A DNA stretch of 64,000 nt, from the NCBI GenBank assembly GCA_030827135.1, contig JAURFE010000001.1, positions 1,410,593 to 1,474,592 of the forward strand, given 5' to 3'. The translations under genes were made by a program, and so were the position numbers. The notes beneath the pieces are model-generated. The model did no database searches, was not told where the DNA came from, and saw nothing but the letters and a program-made list of their open reading frames with translations. The stretch comes from Vicinamibacterales bacterium. Its GTDB lineage: Bacteria; Acidobacteriota; Vicinamibacteria; Vicinamibacterales; SCN-69-37. The first letter of the stretch is position 1. Each line of letters starts with the position of its first letter. Below, piece by piece: positions 7,922 to 15,895 of this stretch.

Positions 7922-9706
7922 ATGACATCCGCCCAGTTGCCCACCAGCCCATCCGCCCAGTTGCCCACCAGCCCATCCAGAAGGGGCGCCGACTGGTTGT
8001 TTGACTCCACCGCCGCGGAATCGCTCCTCACGCCCGAAGGCCTGAGCGACGAGCACCGGCTGATGGCCCAGACGGCGCAGGAATTCCTGACAAAGGAAAT
8101 CCTGCCCGTCCTCGATCAGCTGGAGACGAAGGACTGGGCGCTGGCGCGCGCGCTCGTGAAGCGGTGTGGTGACCTCGGCCTGCTCGGCACCGACGTCCCG
8201 GAAAGCTACGGTGGCATCGACCTCGACAAAGCCGCGGCCATCGTCGTCGGCGAAGCCATGGGCGGAAGCGCATCGTTTGCCACGACGTTCGGCGCGCAGA
8301 CGGGTCTCGCGATCATTCCGATCCTCTGCTTCGGGACAGAGGCGCAGAAACAGAAGTACCTTCCGGGAATCGTGTCCGGCGAACTCGTCGGCGCCTATTG
8401 CCTGAGCGAATCGGGGTCGGGCTCGGACGCTCTTGGCGCCCGCGCGCGTGCGACCAGACAGCCCGACGGCTCGTGGGTGCTCAACGGCGAAAAGATGTGG
8501 ATCACGAACGGCGGGTTTGCCGACATCTACATTGTGTTTGCCAAGGTTGACGGTGAGCAGTTCTCGGCGTTCATCGTGGAAAAGGGCTTCCCCGGTGTCT
8601 CCCACGGCAAGGAAGAACACAAGATGGGCCTGCATGGTTCATCAACGACGCCCGTCCTTCTTCAGGACGCCAGGGTGCCGGCCGGGAACCTGCTGGGCGA
8701 AGTCGGCAAGGGCCACAAGATTGCGTTCAACGTGCTGAACTACGGCCGGTTCAAGCTCGCCGGCATGTGCAGCGGCGGTGCGAAGATGGCCGTTGGCGAG
8801 GCCGCCAGATATGCGACGACGCGACGGCAGTTTGGACAGCCGATTGCCGGCTTCGGCGCCATCCGGCACAAGTTGGGCGACATGCTCGCGCGCGCATATG
8901 GGGTCGAGAGCGCGTTGTACCGGACAACGGGGCTGATTGATGCCGCGATTGCCGCCGGTGGCGGCACGGCGGACGCGGCACTGGCCGCGCTCGAGGAGTT
9001 TGCGATCGAGGCGTCCATTCTCAAGGTCGCGAGCAGCGAGATGCTCGACTTCGTGCTTGACGAAAATATCCAGATTCACGGCGGCAACGGGTTCGTGCGC
9101 GACTACCCTGCAGAGCGCCACTACCGTGACGCCCGCGTGAATCGCATCTTCGAGGGCACCAACGAAATCAATCGCCTGCTGGTGCCCGGCATGCTGATGA
9201 AGCGCGCGCTGAAGGGGCACCTGCCCCTGATCAGCGCGGCGAAGAAACTGCAGGACGAACTGCTCACCGCAGGTGGCGTCGGTGGTGCCGGTGGTGCCGG
9301 TGGCGTCGAGCCGCTCAAGAAGACCGGCGTCATGGTGCTGGGACTCGCCATGCAGACCTACGGCGTGGCCATCGAACAGGAGCAGGAGGTGTTGATGCTG
9401 GCGTCCGACATTCTCATGGATGCCTTCGTCGCAGAGAGCGCGCTGCTTCGCGCCGAACGGAGTGCGGCGCTGGCACTTCCAACGGCGGCACTCCAGCATG
9501 ACGCGGCCACAATCCTCGTACACGATGCCGGCCTCCGCATCGACGCCGCAGCCCGTACCGCGATTCAGGCCATGTCCACCGGCGACACCCAGCGCACGAT
9601 GCTGGCGGCGCTGCGGCGGATTCTGAAAGTCGCGCCCGTCAACACCATCGCAGCCCGGCGCCGGCTCTCCGACGCCGTGATCGCGAAGAAGGCGTATCTG
9701 TTCTGA
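7922..9706 (+). CDS. fadE: acyl-CoA dehydrogenase
   Basis: A 594-residue FAD-dependent acyl-CoA dehydrogenase, the length of Bacillus FadE. The central ACAD fold (about 40-430) has CLSESGSGSDA, WITNGGFAD and the signature FEGTNEINRLL with the likely catalytic Glu near 410; a helical extension follows, typical of the long VLCAD-like forms. Two oddities: residues 3-18 are an exact duplication SAQLPTSP SAQLPTSP encoded by a 24-bp tandem DNA repeat, and a Gly-rich linker near 451-462 is encoded by four 9-bp repeats. Last gene of the fad operon; a strong palindrome lies 42 bp after the stop. Confidence 0.93.
   Translation: MTSAQLPTSPSAQLPTSPSRRGADWLFDSTAAESLLTPEGLSDEHRLMAQTAQEFLTKEILPVLDQLETKDWALARALVKRCGDLGLLGTDVPESYGGIDLDKAAAIVVGEAMGGSASFATTFGAQTGLAIIPILCFGTEAQKQKYLPGIVSGELVGAYCLSESGSGSDALGARARATRQPDGSWVLNGEKMWITNGGFADIYIVFAKVDGEQFSAFIVEKGFPGVSHGKEEHKMGLHGSSTTPVLLQDARVPAGNLLGEVGKGHKIAFNVLNYGRFKLAGMCSGGAKMAVGEAARYATTRRQFGQPIAGFGAIRHKLGDMLARAYGVESALYRTTGLIDAAIAAGGGTADAALAALEEFAIEASILKVASSEMLDFVLDENIQIHGGNGFVRDYPAERHYRDARVNRIFEGTNEINRLLVPGMLMKRALKGHLPLISAAKKLQDELLTAGGVGGAGGAGGVEPLKKTGVMVLGLAMQTYGVAIEQEQEVLMLASDILMDAFVAESALLRAERSAALALPTAALQHDAATILVHDAGLRIDAAARTAIQAMSTGDTQRTMLAALRRILKVAPVNTIAARRRLSDAVIAKKAYLF
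7928..7975 (+). repeat. 2 x 24-bp tandem repeat in fadE start
   Basis: Two exact copies of a 24-bp unit beginning TCCGCCCAGTTGCCCACCAG, translated in frame as SAQLPTSP twice right after the fadE initiator. Similar CCGCCCAGTTGCCCACC text occurs on the minus strand near 54727-54755. Confidence 0.9.
9272..9307 (+). repeat. 4 x 9-bp repeat encoding Gly-rich linker
   Basis: Four units of GGTGGYGYC in frame inside fadE, translated as GGV GGA GGA GGV. It probably forms a flexible linker between the dehydrogenase core and the C-terminal extension. Confidence 0.85.
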
Positions 9707-9747
9707 GACACACGTCGGGCTCGCTGCACGAGAGCGCGCCAAGGATC

Positions 9748-9770
9748 GGCCCGCTGCAGTGCAGCGGGCC
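9748..9770. terminator. Palindromic hairpin after fadE
   Basis: Perfect 11-bp arms (9748-9758 and 9760-9770) around a single G, followed by CCTGCATG. It closes the fad operon and may terminate or stabilise its mRNA. There is no T-run. It belongs to the palindromic repeat family seen through the window (stem GGCCCGCT/AGCGGGCC). Confidence 0.65.
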
Positions 9771-9810
9771 CTGCATGCGTCAGCGCACCCTGCGTGTCAC
9801 CTGGTGCAGG

Positions 9811-9816
9811 TAGAAT
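9811..9816 (+). promoter_or_regulatory. -10-like TAGAAT, leaderless geometry
   Basis: TAGAAT ends 7 nt before the ATG at 9824. Transcription would start at or next to the start codon. No clear -35 is seen. Confidence 0.55.
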
Positions 9817-9823
9817 CATCACC

Positions 9824-10456
9824 ATGCGTGTGTGTCTTGCGTTGGTGATGATCACCGTGCTTTCGGCCTGTACGTCGGGCCCCCAGCCGATGGAGGATAC
9901 GTCCTACGACCGCGACCTGTTGGCGTCACGGGCGGCCAAGGACGCGATGTTCAAATCGAGTCCGGACTCGCCGCTGTTGCGCGAGGACCGTGGCGCGTTC
10001 ACCGGCCTCCTCTACTTCCCGGTGAATGCCCTCTACCGGATGCCATCGCGGCTCGATGAAGAGCGCTCAAACACGAACATCATCGAGCTCTCGACGTCGG
10101 CCACCGAAAAGCGGCGGATGCAACGTGTGGGGTCGCTGCGGTTCACCTTCAACGGCCAACCGCTCTCGCTGACAGCCTTTGCGGATGAGGGTACACGCAC
10201 GATTACGCGCCTGTTTGTGCCCTTCGGCGATCTGACGAGTGGCGAAACCACCTATGGCGGTGGTCGCTACCTCGACCTGGATCGGACGTCGACGGGGCTG
10301 TACGACCTGGACTTCAACCGTGCGTACCACCCGTACTGCGTCTACAACATCAACTACGTGTGCCCGGTCCCTCCCAGGGAGAATCGTCTCGAAATGGCCG
10401 TGCTCGCCGGCGAAAAATTGCCCGCCGGCTACGACGCGCGCTCCAAACAGCCATGA
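9824..10456 (+). CDS. DUF1684-family lipoprotein
   Basis: A 210-residue protein with a lipoprotein signal ending in the lipobox LSAC (Cys16), chosen start ATG 9824 (a GTG upstream would add an unneeded extension). The C-terminal half has the family hallmarks: a TYGGGRYLDLD segment, DFNRAYHPYCVYN, CPVPPRENRLEMAVLAGE. DUF1684 proteins bind no known ligand and have no assigned activity; the location is the periplasmic face of a membrane. The stop overlaps the next ATG (ATGA at 10453-10456), so it is coupled to the HAD phosphatase gene. Confidence 0.85.
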   Translation: MRVCLALVMITVLSACTSGPQPMEDTSYDRDLLASRAAKDAMFKSSPDSPLLREDRGAFTGLLYFPVNALYRMPSRLDEERSNTNIIELSTSATEKRRMQRVGSLRFTFNGQPLSLTAFADEGTRTITRLFVPFGDLTSGETTYGGGRYLDLDRTSTGLYDLDFNRAYHPYCVYNINYVCPVPPRENRLEMAVLAGEKLPAGYDARSKQP

Positions 10457-11112
10457 CCGGCATCCACGCCGTCATTTTCGATTTTGACGGGGTTCTCGCC
10501 GACACCGAACGCCTGCATCTCGTCGCGCTGCGTGACACGCTGGCGACGCGCGGCTGGACGCTTTCGGACGAGGACTACTTCACGCACTATCTGGGCTACG
10601 ACGACCGCGGATGCGTCACCGAATTTGCACGCCGTCAGGGCCTCAGCCTCGACGATGGCCTCGTGCACGCGTTGTTGCGCGACAAGGCCCGGCGGTACGC
10701 CGACTTGTTCAATCGCGGTGAGGTGCTCTACCCGACCGCGCGTCCCTGCATCGAACGCCTGGTGGCCGAGTTCCCGCTGGCGATTGCGTCGGGGTCGCTC
10801 CGCGGCGAGATCGAACGCATCCTCGACGCCAACGGCCTCCGCCACTGCTTCCCGCACATCGTCGGCGCGGACGACGTCGTGGATGGCAAACCGGCGCCCG
10901 AGAGTTATCTAAAGGCGGCGAGCGCGCTCGGCATCAACCCGGCGCAGGCGGTCGCGATTGAAGACTCGCCGTGGGGACTGCAGTCGGCGCGCGACGCCGG
11001 CTTGCGCACGATCGGCATCACCACCAGCTACCAGGCGCCGATGTTGATCGGCGCCCACCACGTTGTCACGTCGCTCGACGAGATCACGCCGCAGTTTCTT
11101 CGGCAGGCCTGA
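10453..11112 (+). CDS. HAD-superfamily phosphatase (beta-phosphoglucomutase-like)
   Basis: 219 residues. Motif I DFDGVLADTE (Asp10 nucleophile, Asp12) is followed by a helical cap, motif II ASGSLRGE, a Lys in DGKPAPESY and motif III EDSPWGLQSARDAG. This is the subclass IA pattern of phosphoglycolate phosphatase and beta-phosphoglucomutase; the substrate cannot be chosen. The 5' end overlaps the DUF1684 lipoprotein gene. The TGA stop is inside a palindromic repeat (11102-11121), whose loop supplies it. Confidence 0.87.
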   Translation: MTGIHAVIFDFDGVLADTERLHLVALRDTLATRGWTLSDEDYFTHYLGYDDRGCVTEFARRQGLSLDDGLVHALLRDKARRYADLFNRGEVLYPTARPCIERLVAEFPLAIASGSLRGEIERILDANGLRHCFPHIVGADDVVDGKPAPESYLKAASALGINPAQAVAIEDSPWGLQSARDAGLRTIGITTSYQAPMLIGAHHVVTSLDEITPQFLRQA

Positions 11113-11121
11113 AGGCCTGCC
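11102..11121. repeat. Palindromic repeat at HAD gene stop
   Basis: Arms GGCAGGCCT and AGGCCTGCC around GA, followed by CCTACG as in other copies. The HAD gene's TGA is in it, and the TAG of the minus-strand remnant at 11122 is formed by the CTAC rim. Confidence 0.8.
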
Positions 11122-11307
11122 CTACGAGAATCCCAGACGCCTGAGCCAGCGCGAGCCCTGGCCTGCGTCAGGGGCGACGGACATGCTCTCGTGAATGAGA
11201 TCGATCGCGGCCGATTCGGAGTCACGCTGCACACGATCTTCGACGCGGCGATACGCGCTGGAGAGGTCCGCAAGTGTGCCGTCGAGGTCACAGGCCACGC
11301 GCAGCAT
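11122..11307 (-). pseudogene. Remnant of a HAD-like hydrolase
   Basis: A 61-codon frame starting ATG 11307, three bases after the stop of the lipoprotein gene on the same strand. It opens with a convincing HAD motif I, VACDLDGTLADL, but has no cap, motif II or motif III. The last residues, QGSRWLRRLGFS, could be what is left of a later segment after an internal deletion. The frame ends at a TAG in the rim of a palindromic repeat. I read it as a decayed or internally deleted gene; a functional short protein cannot be excluded. Confidence 0.5.
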
Positions 11308-11310
11308 GTG

Positions 11311-12048
11311 TCAGCGGCCCCCGGGCACGACGCGGCGGGTGTAGGTGCCGGTGGCATCCGGCTCGCTCTCGATCAGGGTCAACACACCGTTGGTGTAGGT
11401 GAATCGCCGGTCCGGCTTGCCGTCATTGCCGTCGTCGAACTCCACCGTGCGCATCACCCCGTTCTCCCAGGTTTCCCACTGGTCGAGCACGTCATCGCCG
11501 TCCTTGTCCTCTTCGACCCGAACCAATTTTTCAGACTCGTAAAATTCGCGGCGGGTGATGATCGACGCCCCGGCGTTGTCCACGTCGAGAAAATCGATGC
11601 GGTGGGTCCGGCCGTCCGCCAACGGATAGAGCCAGGTGTCGGGGATGGCACTCGTAGGGCCGCCTGGGGTTGAGGCGGCCGGATTCGTAGGGCCGCCTGG
11701 GGTTGAGGCGGCCGGGACAGGTCTGGCGCGAACCCAGCCGGCGCGCGCGAGCAACCCCTTCTCGTCGTATTCCTCCCAACGGTCGATGACTCCGTCTTCG
11801 TTGGTATCAAGCTCCGACGACACGGGGCGAGCACCCGCCATCTTGGTCCAGGTGTCGATCCGGCCGTTCTGGTCACGGTCGTAGGTGATCTGGATGAGTC
11901 GGCCGGTTTCCTTGTCGTAGGTAGCCAGCGATGTGCCCGACCCTTGTGGCTGTCCACAGGCTGCCGCGCCAAGGGCAAACCACGGGGCCAACAGGGCAAC
12001 GGCGACCGCTCTGGAGTCGTAAGTCCAGTAGCGCCGAGCAGGGAACAT
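11311..12048 (-). CDS. Lipoprotein with calcium-loop (DxDxDGxxD) repeats
   Basis: 245 residues with an N-terminal hydrophobic stretch and lipobox-like GAAAC near residue 31. Four acidic loops of the thrombospondin-3/dockerin type are spaced through it: DRDQNGRIDTW, DTNEDGVIDRW, DKDGDDVLDQW and DDGNDGKPD, so it likely binds calcium on the outside of a membrane. In the middle, PAASTPGGPTN/S occurs twice in a row. That segment is the translation of two 33-bp palindromic repeat units inserted in frame between the second and third calcium loops. No enzymatic motif is seen. It is divergent from the propeller gene at 12132. Confidence 0.78.
   Translation of the reverse strand: MFPARRYWTYDSRAVAVALLAPWFALGAAACGQPQGSGTSLATYDKETGRLIQITYDRDQNGRIDTWTKMAGARPVSSELDTNEDGVIDRWEEYDEKGLLARAGWVRARPVPAASTPGGPTNPAASTPGGPTSAIPDTWLYPLADGRTHRIDFLDVDNAGASIITRREFYESEKLVRVEEDKDGDDVLDQWETWENGVMRTVEFDDGNDGKPDRRFTYTNGVLTLIESEPDATGTYTRRVVPGGR
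11653..11718. repeat. 2 x 33-bp palindromic repeat inside a coding sequence
   Basis: Two tandem units starting at 11653 and 11686, each with the rim CGTAGGG, arms GGCCGCCT/AGGCGGCC and loop GGGGTTG. The unit length (33) is divisible by three, so both are read as 11-residue repeats in the lipoprotein gene. Confidence 0.92.
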
Positions 12049-12086
12049 GGGGGCATTCTATCCGCATGGCTCTCGCCCCAGGGGAA

Positions 12087-12115
12087 TTGACCCACAGGGC
12101 ATGGCGTTATAACGT
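12087..12115 (+). promoter_or_regulatory. Promoter of the propeller operon
   Basis: TTGACC (12087-12092), a 17-bp spacer and TAACGT (12110-12115). Transcription would begin about 10 nt before the ATG at 12132, giving a short leader without a clear Shine-Dalgarno. Confidence 0.6.
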
Positions 12116-12131
12116 CGCGGGTATCCCTCTC

Positions 12132-14315
12132 ATGCACAGACATTTACTAGCGATCCTCGGTGTTGTGGTGGTGGTCCCGGTGTTGGCCGCCCAGCAGTGG
12201 CCTGAGTCACGCGGCCCCTTGCGCGACGGCACATCCAGCGAGCGGAATCTTCCCGCGAGCTGGTCCCCTTCGGGCGAGAACCTGGCCTGGACTCTGCCCT
12301 TCGGCGGCCGGTCCGCCCCCGTGGTGCACGGCAACCGCCTGTACCTGCAGACCACGACGTCCGGCGATGTCTCAACGACGCAGGAACGTCTGGTGGCGGT
12401 GGATGTCACCACGGGCCGTGTGGTGTGGGAACGCAAGGTCAGCCAGTACTTGAGCGACGTGCCGCAGCATCGCGCGGCCTGGGCATCGCCGGCGGTTGAT
12501 CCCCAGACCGGCAACATCTTCATGTTCACCATCTCGGCGGAACTCCTCGCGTACAGCCCCGACGGAAAACTGCTCTGGAGCCGATCGCTGCCCGAAGAGT
12601 ACGGCGCGATTACAACACACGGCGGCCGCACGACCTCACCCATCATCGAGGGTGACAAGGTCATCCTCAACACGCTGCTCCAGGGCTGGGGCGATCTCGG
12701 ACGTCCAGGCAACCGCTACTTCGCGTTTGACAAGACGACGGGCCAGACGATCTGGGTGAGCAGCCCGCAGGTGCGTCACTACGACACGAACTACTCGAGC
12801 CCGATTCTCACGACGATCGACGGCATGCGCCAGATGATTGTGGGTGGCACCGACGGCGCGTTCTACGGCCTCAAGGTCAACACGGGCGAACGCGTCTGGC
12901 GGCTGGAAGTCAGCAAACGCGCGATTCTCAACAGTGCACTGGTGCGTGGCACGACGATGTTCATCACACACGGTGAAGAGAACATGGACACCACCGACAT
13001 GGGCATGGTGGCAGCCATCGACCTCGCCGGCAGGACGGGCGAGATTCCGCTGACGGCATTGAGTTGGAAGGTGCACAAATTCATGCCCACGTTCGCCTCT
13101 CCCGTGCTCAACGGTAATCAGCTCATCTCGCTCGACAACGGCGCCATCGTCGCCGCCTTCGACACGACGAACGGATCGAAGGTGTGGGAACGGTCGCTGG
13201 GCACCCTGCAGAAGGGATCGCCGGTCCTCGCCGACGGCAAACTCTACGTCGGCACGGAGAACGGCAAGGTCTACATCCTGCGTCCGACCGCCACGGGTGT
13301 GGATGTGCTCGACGAGGACGTGCTGGGCAACCCGAATGATCCGGAAGTGATCTTTGCGTCGCCCGTGGTCGCCGGCGGCCGGGTCTATGTCGCCTCGATG
13401 GATCGCCTCTACGCCATCGGGCCGAAGGCCGCTGCGGCAGCGGCCCGGCCCGCAGCACCCGCCGCCGCGGCGCCGGCCTCCACTGAGGCGCCGGCAGTTG
13501 TGCAGGTGTTCCCGTACGAAGCCCTGCTCGATGGTGGTCAGTCGCAGGCGTTCTCGCTCAGGCTGTTTGATGCGAAGGGCAACTTCATCCGCACGGCGAA
13601 GGCCTCAGAAGCGCAGTGGGCGGTTGAACAGTTGGATGGCACGGTCAGCGCCGACGGCCGGTATGCGGCACCGGCCACCGGCACGGCGGGGCTGGTGAAG
13701 GCCACCATCGGCGGCATCACCGGTCAGGCGCGTGTGCGCGTCGTGCCGGCCTTGCCCTGGTCGGTCGACTTTGAGGGGATGAAGGCGACACCGTCGTGGT
13801 GGATGTCGAACCTGAAGGGCTCGCCGCGCGAACTCGACGGCACCACCGCGCTTGTGCGGCCGCGTGACGACACCGTGGGCCGCCGCACGAAGTTCCTGAT
13901 GGGCAAGCCGGAGTGGTCGGACTACACCGTCGAAGTGGATGTGCGCGGCGCGGAATCGCGACGCCAGCGCGGCGACGTGGGTATCGTCAATCAGCGCTAC
14001 GTGCTGATGCTGTTCGGCAACAATCAGAAAATTGAATTGCAGCCGTGGCAGGCCGCCAATGAGATGACGGCCAGCGTGGACAAGTTCGACTGGCCGGTGA
14101 ACACCTGGTACCGCATGAAGCTGCGTGTGCAGAACCGCCCCGACGGCACCACGCTGGTGCAGGGCAAGGTGTGGCCGACCGGTCAGCCGGAACCGGCCGC
14201 GTGGACCATCGAAAAGGTGGACCGCATTCCGCACCGCGCCGGCGCACCGGGCCTGTACGGCGACGGCATCTCGGACGTGTTCTTCGATAATTTCAAGGTC
14301 TATCGGAATCAGTAG
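12132..14315 (+). CDS. PQQ-like beta-propeller protein with C-terminal lectin-like domain
   Basis: 727 residues; start ATG 12132 gives a clean signal peptide (MHRHLLAIL, hydrophobic run, cleavage near VLAAQQ). Residues about 25-440 are PQQ/BamB-type propeller blades (repeated GxxxWxxx and LYVGTENGKVYILR-like strands). An Ala/Pro-rich linker (about 436-460) leads to an Ig-like segment and a C-terminal jelly roll resembling the DUF1080/LamG group (VDFEGMKATPSWW, FDNFKVYRNQ). An exported protein, probably periplasmic. True PQQ binding is not shown; many such propellers are structural. First of three propeller genes in a row, with 9 nt to the next. Confidence 0.82.
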   Translation: MHRHLLAILGVVVVVPVLAAQQWPESRGPLRDGTSSERNLPASWSPSGENLAWTLPFGGRSAPVVHGNRLYLQTTTSGDVSTTQERLVAVDVTTGRVVWERKVSQYLSDVPQHRAAWASPAVDPQTGNIFMFTISAELLAYSPDGKLLWSRSLPEEYGAITTHGGRTTSPIIEGDKVILNTLLQGWGDLGRPGNRYFAFDKTTGQTIWVSSPQVRHYDTNYSSPILTTIDGMRQMIVGGTDGAFYGLKVNTGERVWRLEVSKRAILNSALVRGTTMFITHGEENMDTTDMGMVAAIDLAGRTGEIPLTALSWKVHKFMPTFASPVLNGNQLISLDNGAIVAAFDTTNGSKVWERSLGTLQKGSPVLADGKLYVGTENGKVYILRPTATGVDVLDEDVLGNPNDPEVIFASPVVAGGRVYVASMDRLYAIGPKAAAAAARPAAPAAAAPASTEAPAVVQVFPYEALLDGGQSQAFSLRLFDAKGNFIRTAKASEAQWAVEQLDGTVSADGRYAAPATGTAGLVKATIGGITGQARVRVVPALPWSVDFEGMKATPSWWMSNLKGSPRELDGTTALVRPRDDTVGRRTKFLMGKPEWSDYTVEVDVRGAESRRQRGDVGIVNQRYVLMLFGNNQKIELQPWQAANEMTASVDKFDWPVNTWYRMKLRVQNRPDGTTLVQGKVWPTGQPEPAAWTIEKVDRIPHRAGAPGLYGDGISDVFFDNFKVYRNQ

Positions 14316-14324
14316 GACTCCCTC

Positions 14325-15779
14325 ATGAAGACATTTGCGCGCTTCGTTTCCCCCGCTGCGGTCGCGACCGCGTGTGTCCTCGCCTTCACCGCCTCATCGT
14401 CGGGCGCCGGCAAGGGCGTGACCGACTGGCCGATGTGGGGCGGGTCCCCCGATCGCAACATGGTGTCGGATGCCACGGGCATGCCCACCACGTGGGACGT
14501 CAAGACCGGCGAAAACATCAAGTGGGTCGCCGCGCTGGGTTCGCAGAGTTACGGCAATCCTGTGGTGTCGGGCGGCGTGGTGCTGGTCGGCACCAACAAC
14601 GAGGCCGTGCGCGACCCGAAACAGCCGGGTGACCGCGGCGTCCTGAAGGCCTTCCGTGAATCCACCGGCGAATTCATGTGGCAGGCCACCTACGAAAAGC
14701 TCACGTCCGGCCGCGCGAACGACTGGCCCTTCCAGGGCATCGCGTCGTCGCCGCTGGTGCTTGGTGAGACGGCGTTCTTCGTGTCGAACCGGGGCATCGT
14801 GCACGCCGTGGACGTCCAGGGATTCCACGACGGCGAAAACGATGGCGCGAAGAAGGACGAAACACGCAACGGCATCAACGACCCGGACATCCTCTGGGAA
14901 TTCGACATGATGGAAGAGGTCGGCGCGTTCCCGCACAACCTCGCGAATTCGTCGCCGGTGTTTTTCGACAACCTGATCTACGTGTCCACCGGCAACGGCC
15001 AGGATGAGAGCCACGTCAACATTCCATCGCCGAAGGCCCCCGCCATCATCGCGCTCGACCGCGTGACGGGCGAACTCGTGTGGGAGGACGCGTCCCCAGG
15101 TGACAAGGTCCTGCACGGCCAGTGGTCCACACCAACAGTCGCCACGATCGGCGGCGTGGTGCAGGTGATTCATGGACAGGGTGACGGCTGGGTGCGCGGG
15201 TACGAAGCGAAAACCGGCAAAAAACTCTGGGAGTTCGACACCAACCCCAAGGACGCCGTCTGGCCGAAGACGCGCAACGAGATCATCGCCACGCCGGTGG
15301 CCGTGGGCGACGTCGTCTACATCGCGAATGGTCAGGATCCGGAACACGGCGAAGGCGTCGGCCACCTCTATGCGATTGACGCCACCAAACGCGGCGACAT
15401 CACGACAACCGGCCGCCTCTGGCACTACAACAAGATCCGCCGGACGATTTCGACGGCCGCCGTCAAGGACGGCATCATTTATTACCCCGACTTCTCGGGG
15501 TTCTTCCACGCCCTCGACGCCAAGACAGGCGAAGTGCTCTGGGTGCACGACATGTTCGCCGCGATGTGGAGCTCGGCGTTTGTCGTGGACGGCAAGGTCT
15601 ATCTGGGCGACGAAGACGGCGACATCACCATCTTCCAGCACGGCCGCGAGAAGAAAGTGCTCAACGAAGTGAACATGGGCAGCTCGGTCTACTCGACCGC
15701 CATCACCGCCAATGGCGCGATCTACTTCATGACGCGCAACAACCTCTACGCCATTCAGCAAGGCGCGAAACTGAAGTAG
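14325..15779 (+). CDS. PQQ-like beta-propeller protein
   Basis: 484 residues with a signal peptide (about 1-28). The body has six to eight propeller blades of the quinoprotein-dehydrogenase-like type (WGGSPDRNMV at the start, ALDRVTGELVWED, DAKTGEVLWVHD). No haem-binding CxxCH is present, so it is not a quinohaemoprotein. It lies 9 nt after the first propeller gene and 24 nt before the third, which suggests one operon of exported propellers. The function is unknown; protein scaffolding or carbohydrate handling are possible but not shown. Confidence 0.82.
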   Translation: MKTFARFVSPAAVATACVLAFTASSSGAGKGVTDWPMWGGSPDRNMVSDATGMPTTWDVKTGENIKWVAALGSQSYGNPVVSGGVVLVGTNNEAVRDPKQPGDRGVLKAFRESTGEFMWQATYEKLTSGRANDWPFQGIASSPLVLGETAFFVSNRGIVHAVDVQGFHDGENDGAKKDETRNGINDPDILWEFDMMEEVGAFPHNLANSSPVFFDNLIYVSTGNGQDESHVNIPSPKAPAIIALDRVTGELVWEDASPGDKVLHGQWSTPTVATIGGVVQVIHGQGDGWVRGYEAKTGKKLWEFDTNPKDAVWPKTRNEIIATPVAVGDVVYIANGQDPEHGEGVGHLYAIDATKRGDITTTGRLWHYNKIRRTISTAAVKDGIIYYPDFSGFFHALDAKTGEVLWVHDMFAAMWSSAFVVDGKVYLGDEDGDITIFQHGREKKVLNEVNMGSSVYSTAITANGAIYFMTRNNLYAIQQGAKLK

Positions 15780-15789
15780 AGCCGCGTTG

Positions 15790-15895
15790 TTGAGGATTGA
15801 GGAATGAGGATTGGGATTTCGGCAATTGCCGGGCTGGTGGCGATGGCTGCCAGCCTGCCTCTGCTTGCCGCAATCCCTCAATCCTCAATCCTCAA
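15790..15895. promoter_or_regulatory. Inverted heptad repeats that could mask a ribosome-binding site
   Basis: TTGAGGATTGAGGA (15790-15803) and its exact complement (15882-15895) are separated by 78 nt. The 5' arm contains the GAGG Shine-Dalgarno and ends at the base before the ATG (15804); the 3' arm is in the signal-peptide codons. In mRNA a 14-bp stem would cover the ribosome-binding site. Both arms are built from the GAGGATT heptad. Confidence 0.6.

Noticed and set aside
14394..15881. Minus-strand frame of 495 codons
   Set aside because: Complement of the second propeller gene; biased composition typical of a shadow.
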